The translations under genes and the position numbers were made by a program. A stretch of 64,000 bases of DNA from Streptomyces niger (GTDB taxonomy: Bacteria > Actinomycetota > Actinomycetes > Streptomycetales > Streptomycetaceae), in contig NZ_JOFQ01000003.1 of assembly GCF_000718305.1 (NCBI RefSeq), positions 186,001-250,000 on the forward strand, read 5' to 3'. Below are positions 26,072-33,739 of the stretch, one piece after another. How positions within the stretch are numbered: position 1 is the stretch's first letter; each line of letters starts with the position of its first letter. Below the pieces are notes generated by a model, which was not told the origin of the DNA, searched no databases, and worked only from the letters and a program-made list of their open reading frames with translations.

Positions 26072-26995
26072 TCAGCGGGGCGGGGACGGGGACCCGGCGG
26101 CCGGTGCCATCCGGTCCGCCTCGATCAGCGCCTCCTCGCCCTTCAGCAGCGGGGAACGGGTCAGTACCACCGCGGAGCACGCCATCAACGCCCCGCCGGC
26201 CACCGCCGGAACGACGTACCAACCGCCCCGGACCTGCTCGGCGAAGGCGAAGCTGCCCCACAGGATGGCCACGATCGGGTCGGAGAGGGTCAGCCCGGGC
26301 TGCGCGGCGAGCAGGTTGCCGGCGTGCAGCGCGGACTGGAGGAGGAACATCGCGAGGATGCCCGCCGCCACCATGGCGTACAGCTGCCAGGTCGCGAGCA
26401 CCGCGCCGACGCCCTCCTCGCCGTGGCTCATCGCGCCCTTCATGAAGGCCGCCGTCAGGCCGAACTGGCAGCCGGCCGCCACGCCGAAGGCGCCGGCCCG
26501 GCGGCTGCCCCCGCCGGGCCGGGCGGGCGCGGCGCGGCGGCCCCACTCCACGGCGGCGACCACGATCAGGAGGTTGGCGGTGACGCCCACCGTCCAGGCC
26601 GGCCAGCCGGCCTCCTCGCCCGCCCCGGCAGCCGGGGAGAGGAAGTACAGCAGCGCCGCCAGCCCCACGGTCATCCCGACGATGGACAGCCACTCGCGGC
26701 GGTGCAGCCGGGCGTGGAACACGAACGACGCCAGCAGCAGCGTGACCGGCAGCTCCACGACGAGGATCGGCTGGACGACCGACAGGCTTCCGGTGGCCAG
26801 CGCCGCGGCCTGCAGGACGAAGCCGAGGATCACGCAGAGGAAGCCGGCGAACCACACGGGGCGGCTCAGCAGGTGCAGGATCAGCCGCGGCCGCAGGCTG
26901 TCCTCGCTCGGCAGGTCGCGGCTCGCGCGCCGCTGCAGCACAGAGGCGGCCGCATTGGCGCAGGCGGCGAGCACGGCCAGGAGGTAGCTCAGCAC
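26072..26995 (-). CDS. DMT-superfamily membrane transporter 2 (paralogue)
   Basis: A 307-residue polytopic membrane protein, paralogous to the downstream gene (LLAVLAACANAAASVLQRRASRDLP against LYGVLAACLLGLGFVLQQHAARRAP). It has about nine hydrophobic helices and the same SVVQPILVVELPVTLLLASF and LSDPIVAILWGSFAFAEQV repeat motifs. The start is GTG 26995 with GGAAGGA upstream. Ordering and spacing indicate one transcript with the second DMT gene and possibly the SDR gene behind it. No biosynthetic gene is directly coupled. Confidence 0.85.
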   Translation of the reverse strand: MLSYLLAVLAACANAAASVLQRRASRDLPSEDSLRPRLILHLLSRPVWFAGFLCVILGFVLQAAALATGSLSVVQPILVVELPVTLLLASFVFHARLHRREWLSIVGMTVGLAALLYFLSPAAGAGEEAGWPAWTVGVTANLLIVVAAVEWGRRAAPARPGGGSRRAGAFGVAAGCQFGLTAAFMKGAMSHGEEGVGAVLATWQLYAMVAAGILAMFLLQSALHAGNLLAAQPGLTLSDPIVAILWGSFAFAEQVRGGWYVVPAVAGGALMACSAVVLTRSPLLKGEEALIEADRMAPAAGSPSPPR

Positions 26996-27043
26996 GACGT
27001 CCTTCCTCGGCCGTCCTGTCGGGCGGACGGAGCGGTCGGTCCC

Positions 27044-27880
27044 TCAGGCGAAGCGCGTGGCCAGCCGCCGGAACAGGGCGGGCGCGAGGCCCTGGAAGCG
27101 GGCGGGGAGCTGCAGCCAGCCGGGAACGAAGACCTCGCTGCGTTCATGCGCCACCGCCTCCCACACGGCGTCGGCCACCCGGGACGCGGCGATCGGCCGG
27201 GGCCGGGAGCGCTGGTAGGGCGCCCCGCGGCGGGCGAAGAAGGGGGTGTTCACCGCGCCGGGCACCACGACGGACACCCGGACGCGGGTGCCGGCCAGTT
27301 CGTACCGCAGGCTCTCGGCGAAGGCCGCGACCGCCGCCTTGGCCGCCGAGTAGACGGCCTCCTCGCGTACGCCCACGGCGCCCGCGATCGAGCCGACGAA
27401 GAGCAGATGGCCGCGGTTCCTGCGCACTATGTGCGGGAGGAGCCGGCGGGTGAGGTGCACGACGGCGGCCAGGTCCACCGCCAGTACCTCGTCGATCGCG
27501 GCGGGCGGCATCGTGGTGAACGGGCCCGCCCAGCCGATGCCGGCCCCGAGGACCACGACGTCGACCCCGCCCGAGGCGTCGAGCGCGGCGTCGGCGAGCT
27601 GCCCGCAGCCGGCCGGGTCGCCCAGGTCGCAGGGGAGCGGGGTGGCGTCGCAGCGGGCCGCGACCCGGCCGAGCCGGTCCTCGTCCCGGCCGTTCAGCAG
27701 CAGCCGCCAGCTTCCCTCGGCGGCGAACCGGGCGGCCACGGCGGCGCCGATGCCCGACGAGGCGCCGGTGATCAGGGCCACCGGGGCTCCGGTGCGGTGC
27801 GGCCGCCGCGCGGGAACGTGGGGTCCGGGTCGGCCCTCGGGGAGCACAGGACTGTGCGGCAGTGGTCCCGTGGCTTCCAC
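27044..27880 (-). CDS. Short-chain dehydrogenase/reductase (SDR)
   Basis: A 278-residue classical SDR: cofactor motif ALITGASSGIGAAVAARF (TGxxxGIG, ~residues 36-53), VVVLGAGIGWAGPF in place of NNAG, catalytic Ser in GSIAGAVGV and the YSAAKAAV motif (YxxxK). The C-terminal region AGTRVRVSVVVPGAVNTPFF matches the DHRS7/ketoacyl-reductase-like group. The start is GTG 27878-27880 with GGAGG 7 nt upstream. The C-terminus is hydrophobic and Arg-rich (LQLPARFQGLAPALFRRLATRFA), so it may associate with membranes. The substrate is unknown. Confidence 0.85.
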   Translation of the reverse strand: MEATGPLPHSPVLPEGRPGPHVPARRPHRTGAPVALITGASSGIGAAVAARFAAEGSWRLLLNGRDEDRLGRVAARCDATPLPCDLGDPAGCGQLADAALDASGGVDVVVLGAGIGWAGPFTTMPPAAIDEVLAVDLAAVVHLTRRLLPHIVRRNRGHLLFVGSIAGAVGVREEAVYSAAKAAVAAFAESLRYELAGTRVRVSVVVPGAVNTPFFARRGAPYQRSRPRPIAASRVADAVWEAVAHERSEVFVPGWLQLPARFQGLAPALFRRLATRFA

Positions 27881-28004
27881 AGGAGACCTCCTCCGGAGAC
27901 GGTACGCACCTCAGTGGCTGTGCCCGGACCCCGACCGGGCCGGGCACAGGCTCCGACATCGGACCAGCATGCCACGGATTTCGTAATGATCCGGGCAATT
28001 GCCG

Positions 28005-28757
28005 TCACAGGGGACACAGCTCCGTGTCGTCGCCCCCGTGGTCGCGCAGCGGGCCCACGGTGAGACCCTGCTGCCGGCAGTTCCGCACCAGCACGGGCAG
28101 CGCCTGGAGCGTGGCACGCCAGGAGCCGGGCGCCGAGGTCCGGTCGCTGTCGTGCAGCAGGACGGTCCCGCCGCCCTCCAATCGGTGCTCCACGGTGCGC
28201 ACGATCGTTTCCGCAGAGGCCCCCGCCACCCAGTCCCGGCCCCATGCCGACCACAGCACGGTCCGCAGCCCGAGCCGGTGCGCCGCGGCCCACCGGCCGC
28301 TGGTGAGGATGCCGTACGGCGGCCGGTACCACCGCGGCCGGGACCCGCAGACGTCGGTGGCCGTGCGCACGGCCCGGCGCAGCTCGCGCAGTTCGCGCAC
28401 CGGTCCCGGCCACCACGGCCGGCGGTGCTGCCAGCCGTGCAGCCCCACCTCGTGCCCGCGGGCCACCAGCTCCCGCCCCAGCTCGGGCGCCTCGGCCAGC
28501 GCCGAGCCCAGCAGGAAGAAGGTCGCCCGGACGTCCAGCGCGTCCAGCGCGTCCAGGAAGCGCGGCGTGCTCGCCCGGTCGGGACCGTCGTCGAAGGTGA
28601 GCGCGACGTGTCCGGGCTGCCCCTGCCCGTCCAGGCCGGGGAAGAGCAGGCGGCGTACCGGAGGCAGCCAGGTCCCGGCCGGTCCGATGTGCAGCGCGGC
28701 TGCCGCTGCCGTCGCCTGCCACGCGGCCGGCCCGAGCGGAGGACGGTCGATGCGCAT
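28005..28757 (-). CDS. Polysaccharide deacetylase (NodB family)
   Basis: A 250-residue carbohydrate esterase family 4 protein. The NodB motifs are present: TFDDGP with catalytic and metal-binding Asp, HEVGLHGWQHRRP (HxxxxH zinc ligands), RYRPPYG-type segment (WYRPPYG) and VLLHDSD near the end. No clear signal peptide is visible in the first 25 residues, though AAWQATAAAAALHIG is mildly hydrophobic. It would de-N-acetylate a GlcNAc-containing glycan or glycolipid. It is divergent from the glycosyltransferase gene at 28826, which suggests a joint role in cell-envelope glycolipids. Confidence 0.85.
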   Translation of the reverse strand: MRIDRPPLGPAAWQATAAAAALHIGPAGTWLPPVRRLLFPGLDGQGQPGHVALTFDDGPDRASTPRFLDALDALDVRATFFLLGSALAEAPELGRELVARGHEVGLHGWQHRRPWWPGPVRELRELRRAVRTATDVCGSRPRWYRPPYGILTSGRWAAAHRLGLRTVLWSAWGRDWVAGASAETIVRTVEHRLEGGGTVLLHDSDRTSAPGSWRATLQALPVLVRNCRQQGLTVGPLRDHGGDDTELCPL

Positions 28758-28825
28758 ACGGTCCAGTATGGTCGCGTACGTTGCGAAATGCTCGGGAATG
28801 GCATCCGGACCGGGGGCATGGACAC

Positions 28826-29998
28826 ATGGGCGGACGATTCGTCATCCTCAGCGCCGGCATGGGGGCCGGCCACCACGCGGTGGCCGGCGAGCTGGCCCAC
28901 CGGCTGACCGGCCGCGGCCACCGCGTCGCCACCCTCGACGTCCTGGACCTGTTGCCGGCCGGGACCGGCGCCGCACTGCGCGGCTTCTACGCCACCACGA
29001 TCCGGTACGCGCCCGCGCTCTACGAGGCGATCTACCGCGCCTACTTCGTCCCCCGCCCGCCGGCCGGCCCCGGCCGCCCGCACCCGGGCACCGACACCTC
29101 ACCCGTGGTCGCCCCCGCGGCGCGAGAACTACAACGACGACTGGCCGGCGAGCGACCCGACGCGGTCCTCACCACTTTCCACCTGGCCGCCCAGGTCACC
29201 GGCCGCCTCCGGGACGCCGGGGCGCTGCGCTGCCCGAGCATCGTGGTGGTCACCGACTTCGCCGTGCACCGGCAGTGGCTCCACCCCGCCAACGACCTGC
29301 ACCTCTGCCCGACCCGGCAGACGGCGGCGGACGTCGGGCGGCTCGGCGGCCGGGCGGCCGAGGCGGTCGGCCCCGTGGTGCCCGCCGCGTTCCACGCTCC
29401 ACCGGACCCCGCCCGCACCGCCGTCTTCGCCCGCCGCTTCGCCGCCCTGGCCCCGGGCCGCACCCCGGTCCTCCTCTCCAGCGGTGCCTGGGGCGTCGCC
29501 TCGCACCTGGCACGTACCGCGGCGCTGCTCCGCGACGGCGGCTACCTCCCCGTCGTGATGTGCGGCCGGAGCCAGTCGCTGCGGCGGCGGCTCGGCCGGG
29601 TGCCCGGGACCGTGGCGCTCGGCTGGGTGGCGGACGTACCGGCCCTCATGGCGGCGGCCGGCGCACTGGTGGAGAACGCCGCGGGGCAGACCGCGGTCCA
29701 GGCGCTGGCCGCCGGGGTGCCGGTGGTGACGCACCGGCCGATCCCCGGGCACGGCGCCGCGGGTGCCCGGCGGATGGCGGCGGCCGGACTGTCCGGCCTC
29801 GCCGACGGCCCGGACGGCCTGCTGCGAACCCTCGCCGAGCTGACCCGGGACGGTCCGCTCCGGCAGGCGAGGATCGCCGCAGGCCGCGCCCTGTTCCGCG
29901 CGGATGCCGCCGACGCGGTCATCGCCGCCGTACGGCCCGCGGGCACCGCGTCCCCGAGCGTGGCGGGATACCGGCCCCCAGGATGCGCCGGACGGTAG
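28826..29998 (+). CDS. MGDG-synthase/MurG-like glycosyltransferase
   Basis: A 390-residue GT-B glycosyltransferase. The N-terminal domain begins FVILSAGMGAGHHAVAGELAHRL, the diagnostic start of the monogalactosyldiacylglycerol synthase domain. The C-terminal half has VLLSSGAWGVASHLARTA, VALGWVADVPALMAAAGALVENAAGQTAVQALAAGVPVV, the GT28-type nucleotide-sugar site. It would transfer a sugar from a nucleotide sugar to a lipid at the cytoplasmic membrane face. The ATG 28826 begins the conserved domain directly; an in-frame start 45 bp upstream is less likely. Confidence 0.82.
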   Translation: MGGRFVILSAGMGAGHHAVAGELAHRLTGRGHRVATLDVLDLLPAGTGAALRGFYATTIRYAPALYEAIYRAYFVPRPPAGPGRPHPGTDTSPVVAPAARELQRRLAGERPDAVLTTFHLAAQVTGRLRDAGALRCPSIVVVTDFAVHRQWLHPANDLHLCPTRQTAADVGRLGGRAAEAVGPVVPAAFHAPPDPARTAVFARRFAALAPGRTPVLLSSGAWGVASHLARTAALLRDGGYLPVVMCGRSQSLRRRLGRVPGTVALGWVADVPALMAAAGALVENAAGQTAVQALAAGVPVVTHRPIPGHGAAGARRMAAAGLSGLADGPDGLLRTLAELTRDGPLRQARIAAGRALFRADAADAVIAAVRPAGTASPSVAGYRPPGCAGR

Positions 29999-30098
29999 CC
30001 GGCGGTCCCGATGGCGGTAGCGTGAGGCGACATACCGGGGCTCGGCCGACCATTCGGGGTAGACCGGGCTATTCCGCGCTGCCGGGGAGGATTTGCTC

Positions 30099-31028
30099 AT
30101 GTTTCCCACAGGAAAAGGGCCCAAGTTACCGTTCACCAACCCGCTCGAAGCGGTCACCCAGAGCGTGACCGGCAAGCTGGGCGAGGGCCTCGCCCTCGCC
30201 CAGGCCGCCGCCATCACCACCCAGGCGGCCACCGCGCTGACCCGCTCGCCGGGCATCGACGACTGGTCCGCGCGCCCCGACGACGAACACCCGCGCCCGG
30301 TCGTCCTCGTCCACGGCACGTTCGGCAACGCCGAGACCTACTGGCTCACCGTCGCCCCGGTCCTGGCCGCCGCCGGATACAGCGTCTTCCGGCTCGACTA
30401 CGGTGCCGACCCCCGCATCCCGATCATGCACGGACTCGCCTCCATGGAGCAGTCGGCCGAGGAACTGGCCGCCTATGTGGAGCGCGTGCTGGCGGCCACC
30501 GGCGCGGAGAAGGTCGACATCATCGGCCACTCGCAGGGCGGCATGCTCCCGCGCTACTACCTCAAATTCCTCGGCGGCGCCACCAAGGTGCACCACTTGA
30601 TCGGGCTCGCCCCGAACAACCACGGCACCACCGGCAACGGCATCGCCGCGCTCATGAAGCAGTACCCGGCCAGCATCGAGCTCACCAACATGGTCCTGCC
30701 CGCGCTCACCGAACAGCACAAGGGCAGCGACTTCATGAACAAGCTCAACGACGGCGAGGACACCGTCGAGGGCGTGCGCTACACCGTCATCGCGACCAAG
30801 TACGACGAGGTGGTCACCCCCTACTCCTCGTGCTGGCTCCGCGGCCCGAACGTCCGCAACGTCCTCCTGCAGGACCTGTGCGTCGCCGACCTCAGCGAGC
30901 ACAACGCGGTCGTCTACTCGCCGTTCGCCATGCGCGAGGTGCTGCGCGCCCTGAGCCCGGCGAAGCCGAAGAAGGGGACCGCCGGGGCGACGCCGGCAGC
31001 CACGCCGCAGTCCGAGCCCGCCCCGTAG
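30099..31028 (+). CDS. Lipase/esterase, alpha/beta-hydrolase (lipase class 2 type)
   Basis: A 309-residue alpha/beta hydrolase similar to Streptomyces triacylglycerol lipases. The oxyanion segment is VVLVHGTFGNAETYW, the nucleophile elbow IIGHSQGGMLPRYYL (GxSxG), and the late part holds TKYDEVVTPYSS (Asp) and DLSEHNAVVYS (His). There is no obvious signal peptide, unlike most secreted relatives, so it may be cytoplasmic or exported by another route. Codon 10 is TTA (30126-30128), predicting bldA-dependent translation. GGGGAGG precedes ATG 30099. Its C-terminal tail is Pro/Ala-rich. Confidence 0.85.
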   Translation: MFPTGKGPKLPFTNPLEAVTQSVTGKLGEGLALAQAAAITTQAATALTRSPGIDDWSARPDDEHPRPVVLVHGTFGNAETYWLTVAPVLAAAGYSVFRLDYGADPRIPIMHGLASMEQSAEELAAYVERVLAATGAEKVDIIGHSQGGMLPRYYLKFLGGATKVHHLIGLAPNNHGTTGNGIAALMKQYPASIELTNMVLPALTEQHKGSDFMNKLNDGEDTVEGVRYTVIATKYDEVVTPYSSCWLRGPNVRNVLLQDLCVADLSEHNAVVYSPFAMREVLRALSPAKPKKGTAGATPAATPQSEPAP

Positions 31029-31042
31029 TCCGAACCGTACGG

Positions 31043-31096
31043 CCACAAGGAACACAAGGGACACAAGGGACACAAGGACCACCAGGACCACAAGGA
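31043..31096. repeat. Six tandem 9-bp repeats (acacaaggg type)
   Basis: Six copies of a 9-bp unit (ccacaagga, acacaaggg, acacaaggg, acacaagga, ccaccagga, ccacaagga) fill the gap between the convergent lipase and LLM genes. Purines and pyrimidines are strongly separated by strand, and the array is less GC-rich than its surroundings. It ends 4 bp before the stop codon of the LLM gene. It contains no stem, so a role as terminator is not obvious. Confidence 0.9.
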
Positions 31097-31100
31097 GGTG

Positions 31101-32096
31101 TCAGGTGCCCGCGCGCAGCGCGGGCACCAGCGCCCGGGCGGCCTCGGCGAGCTGGGCCCGCTGGGCTTCCGGGTCCAGCGAACCGATCCGCAGGACGAGG
31201 TGTCGGGCCCCGGCGCGTACATAACCGCCGAGCCACTCCGCGCACTCCTGCGCGCTGCCGTAGCCGAACGCCTGGAACGCCGCCATCTGCTCCAGCGAAC
31301 GGCCGTAGTAGGCTTGGGCGTAGGCGTCGAGCTGCTTGCGTGCCGCCGTGCGGTCCGGGTCGACCGCGACCGTCGCGTACAGCCCCGGCGTGACCGCGCC
31401 CGGAGGCCGCCCCCGGTCGGCGGTCAGCCGGCCGATCTGCTCCCAGGCGCGTGCGTAGGCGCCCGCGTCCGGCAGGAACGGCAGCCAGCCGTCGTAGTGT
31501 CCGGCCGCGCGTGCCAGCGCCCGCGGGGTGTCGCTGCCCGCCAGCCAGAGCGGCGGCCCGGTGGGGGAGGCGGGGGACGGCAGCCGCTGCGGGCCGCCCG
31601 GCCCGGCGTCCTGCCCGGTGTCCGTGCCGGCACTGCTCCGCCAGGTCTCCCGCCACAGTCGTACCGTGTCGTCCAGGCGGCGGAACCGCCCGGCGTACGC
31701 CACGCCCACCGCGGCGAACTCCCGCTCCGTCTCCGGCACCGGGAAGCCCGCGCCGAGCGCGGCCACCAGGCGCCCGGCCGTCGCCCGGTCCAGGCTCGCG
31801 ATCTGGTGCGCGCCGAGCAGTGGGTGGCGCAGGGCCGCGGTGTAGGCCGCCGTGCCCAGGGTGACGCGGGAGGTCACCGCCGCCGCGGCGGCGAGCACCA
31901 CCACCGGGTCCAGCCGGGGCCGGGCGAGCAGCGAGTCCCCCGTCCACACCGAGTCGTAACCGAGCCGCTCCGCCTCGCGGGCGAAGTCCAGCAGGGGTGC
32001 GACGGCGTGGTCACCGTTGATCGCCGCCTCCCGGGTCGGCAGCAGGACGCCGACCCGGAGTGGGCGTCCGTCGTCCGTACGGTCCTCGGCACGCAT
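31101..32096 (-). CDS. LLM-class (luciferase-like) flavin/F420-dependent oxidoreductase
   Basis: A 331-residue TIM-barrel oxidoreductase. It begins LRVGVLLPTREAAINGD and has REAERLGYDSVWTGDSLL, VTLGTAAYTAALRHPLLGAHQIASLDRATAGRLVAALGAGF and PLWLAGSDTPRALARAAGHYDGWLP, all typical of the luciferase-like family, F420 branch more than FMN. It is the last gene of the ACP-PKS-ligase operon, starting 27 bp after the ligase stop, with GGGAGG 7 nt before ATG 32094-32096. It could oxidise an alkyl amine or hydroxylamine, or reduce an imine or enoyl group; this is inference. Confidence 0.83.
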   Translation of the reverse strand: MRAEDRTDDGRPLRVGVLLPTREAAINGDHAVAPLLDFAREAERLGYDSVWTGDSLLARPRLDPVVVLAAAAAVTSRVTLGTAAYTAALRHPLLGAHQIASLDRATAGRLVAALGAGFPVPETEREFAAVGVAYAGRFRRLDDTVRLWRETWRSSAGTDTGQDAGPGGPQRLPSPASPTGPPLWLAGSDTPRALARAAGHYDGWLPFLPDAGAYARAWEQIGRLTADRGRPPGAVTPGLYATVAVDPDRTAARKQLDAYAQAYYGRSLEQMAAFQAFGYGSAQECAEWLGGYVRAGARHLVLRIGSLDPEAQRAQLAEAARALVPALRAGT

Positions 32097-32123
32097 GCCT
32101 GGCCTCCCATTCCTGACGTGCAC

Positions 32124-33728
32124 TCAGTTGACCTTGCGCTCCCGGCCCTGCCACAGCCGGTCCCGAAGGGCGCGGCGGAGCACCTTGCCGTTCGGGTTGC
32201 GGGGCAGCTCGGCCAGGAACGCGTACGTCGTGGGGATCTTGAAGTCGGCGAGCCGGCCCCGCAGGGAGCGCATGAGCTCGCGCGGGGTGGCTTGTCGGCC
32301 GGGCCGCAGCACGACGTACGCGTGCACGGCCTCGCCCCAGCGCTCGTCCGGGACGCCGACGACGGCGGCGTCCGCCACCGCGGGGTGGCCGGCCAGCGCG
32401 TTCTCGATCTCGGTGGGATAGACGTTCTCGCCACCGACGATGATCGTGTCGTTGATGCGGTCGCAGAGGTGGAGGTAGCCGTCGGCGTCGAGCCGGCCCG
32501 CGTCACCCATGCGGACCCACCCGTCCCGCACCGTCTCCCGGGTGGCCTCGGGCTGCCGGTGGTACCCCAGCATCCGTGCGGGGCTGCGGACCCAGACCTC
32601 GCCGACCGCGCCGGGCGGCAGGGTGGTGCCGTCCTCGTCGACGATCCGCAGGTCGATGCCCGGATAGGCGCGCCCGGCGGCCGTCAGTCGTGGGCTGCCC
32701 GGTACGTGGTCGGCGGGTGGCAGGCACGCGGCGAAGTTCCCCGTCTCGGTGGATCCGTAGATCTGCGCGAACTCGCAGCCCATGGTCTCCAGGCAGCGCT
32801 GCAGCAGCGGTTCGGAGATCGGCGCGCCCCCGTAGATCAGCTTGCGGACGGAGCGGAACGCGGCGGGGCTCGCGCCCCGCTCGTCCAGCAGCATCTGGAG
32901 CATGGCGGGGGTCACCAGGCCGTGGGTCAGGCCGAGTTCGCCAATCTGCCGCAGCACGTCACCAGCGACGAACATCGGCACGCTGACCATCGTGGCCCCG
33001 GCGACGAAGCCCTGCATGGCGTATGACAGGCCGCCGATGTGGAAGCCCGGCATGCCGATCAGGCACCGGTCGCCGGGCTGCCAGTCCACCCAGTCGCACC
33101 CCTGCGCGAGCGCCTCGTCGACGTTGAAGAAGCTGCGGTGGGCCAGGACCACTCCCTTGGGCAGGCCCGTCGTGCCGCTGGTGTAGATCTGCGCCACGGC
33201 GTCGTCCGGGCCGACACCGGCTGCGGCGCCGAGATCGTCGGCCGGGTGCCCGGCCTGCCAGGCCAGGAAGCCCGAGCCGCGGCCCTCGGCGGTGTCCAGC
33301 GGGACCACCTCGCGCAGCCGGGGCAGGACCGTACCGAGCTGTCCGGCGACGGTCAGCCGCTCGCGCTCGGCGAAGAGCAGTTCGGTGTCGGAGTCGCTCA
33401 GGATGTGCGCGATCTCGTCGTGGGTCAGCCGCCAGTTGACCGGTACCAGCACGGCGCCCGTCTTGGCGCAGGCCAGCGCGATCTCGTAGAAGAGCTCGGA
33501 CTCTTTACCGAGGTAGGCCACGCGGGAGCCGCTGCCGAGCCCCGCCGCGTGCAGGGCGTGCCCGGTGCGGTTGCTCTCGCGGTGCAGCTGCTCGTAGGTG
33601 AGCACCCGTCCCTCGCAGAGCACCGCGGGGTGAGCGGGCCGGTCGGCCGCCTGGCGGGCCGCGACCGCGGCGAGTGTGCGGGGCCGGGCCGCCGGCCGCG
33701 GACGGATGAGTGTGTCGTCGTCGAGCAC
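32124..33728 (-). CDS. Class I acyl-CoA synthetase (fatty acid type) of the PKS operon
   Basis: A 534-residue ANL ligase with intact motifs: QIYTSGTTGLPKGVVLAHRS (P-loop), QIYGSTETGNFA (A5), GWVRMGDAGRLDADGYLHLCDRINDTIIVGGENVYPTEIE (A7-A8) and PRNPNGKVLRRALRDRLW (catalytic Lys). This is a standard medium/long-chain fatty acyl-CoA ligase pattern. The start is GTG 33726-33728 with GAGAGGGG upstream; it lies 11 bp after the PKS stop, so it is cotranscribed. It may reactivate the free acid released from the PKS, or load a starter acid onto CoA or ACP. Confidence 0.88.
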   Translation of the reverse strand: MLDDDTLIRPRPAARPRTLAAVAARQAADRPAHPAVLCEGRVLTYEQLHRESNRTGHALHAAGLGSGSRVAYLGKESELFYEIALACAKTGAVLVPVNWRLTHDEIAHILSDSDTELLFAERERLTVAGQLGTVLPRLREVVPLDTAEGRGSGFLAWQAGHPADDLGAAAGVGPDDAVAQIYTSGTTGLPKGVVLAHRSFFNVDEALAQGCDWVDWQPGDRCLIGMPGFHIGGLSYAMQGFVAGATMVSVPMFVAGDVLRQIGELGLTHGLVTPAMLQMLLDERGASPAAFRSVRKLIYGGAPISEPLLQRCLETMGCEFAQIYGSTETGNFAACLPPADHVPGSPRLTAAGRAYPGIDLRIVDEDGTTLPPGAVGEVWVRSPARMLGYHRQPEATRETVRDGWVRMGDAGRLDADGYLHLCDRINDTIIVGGENVYPTEIENALAGHPAVADAAVVGVPDERWGEAVHAYVVLRPGRQATPRELMRSLRGRLADFKIPTTYAFLAELPRNPNGKVLRRALRDRLWQGRERKVN

Positions 33729-33739
33729 CGTCGCCCCTC

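Noticed and set aside
31029..31100. Collagen-like peptide encoded by the 9-bp repeats
   Set aside because: The GTQ/GPQ-like reading is only the translation of the DNA repeat in a shadow frame; no gene start or conserved context.
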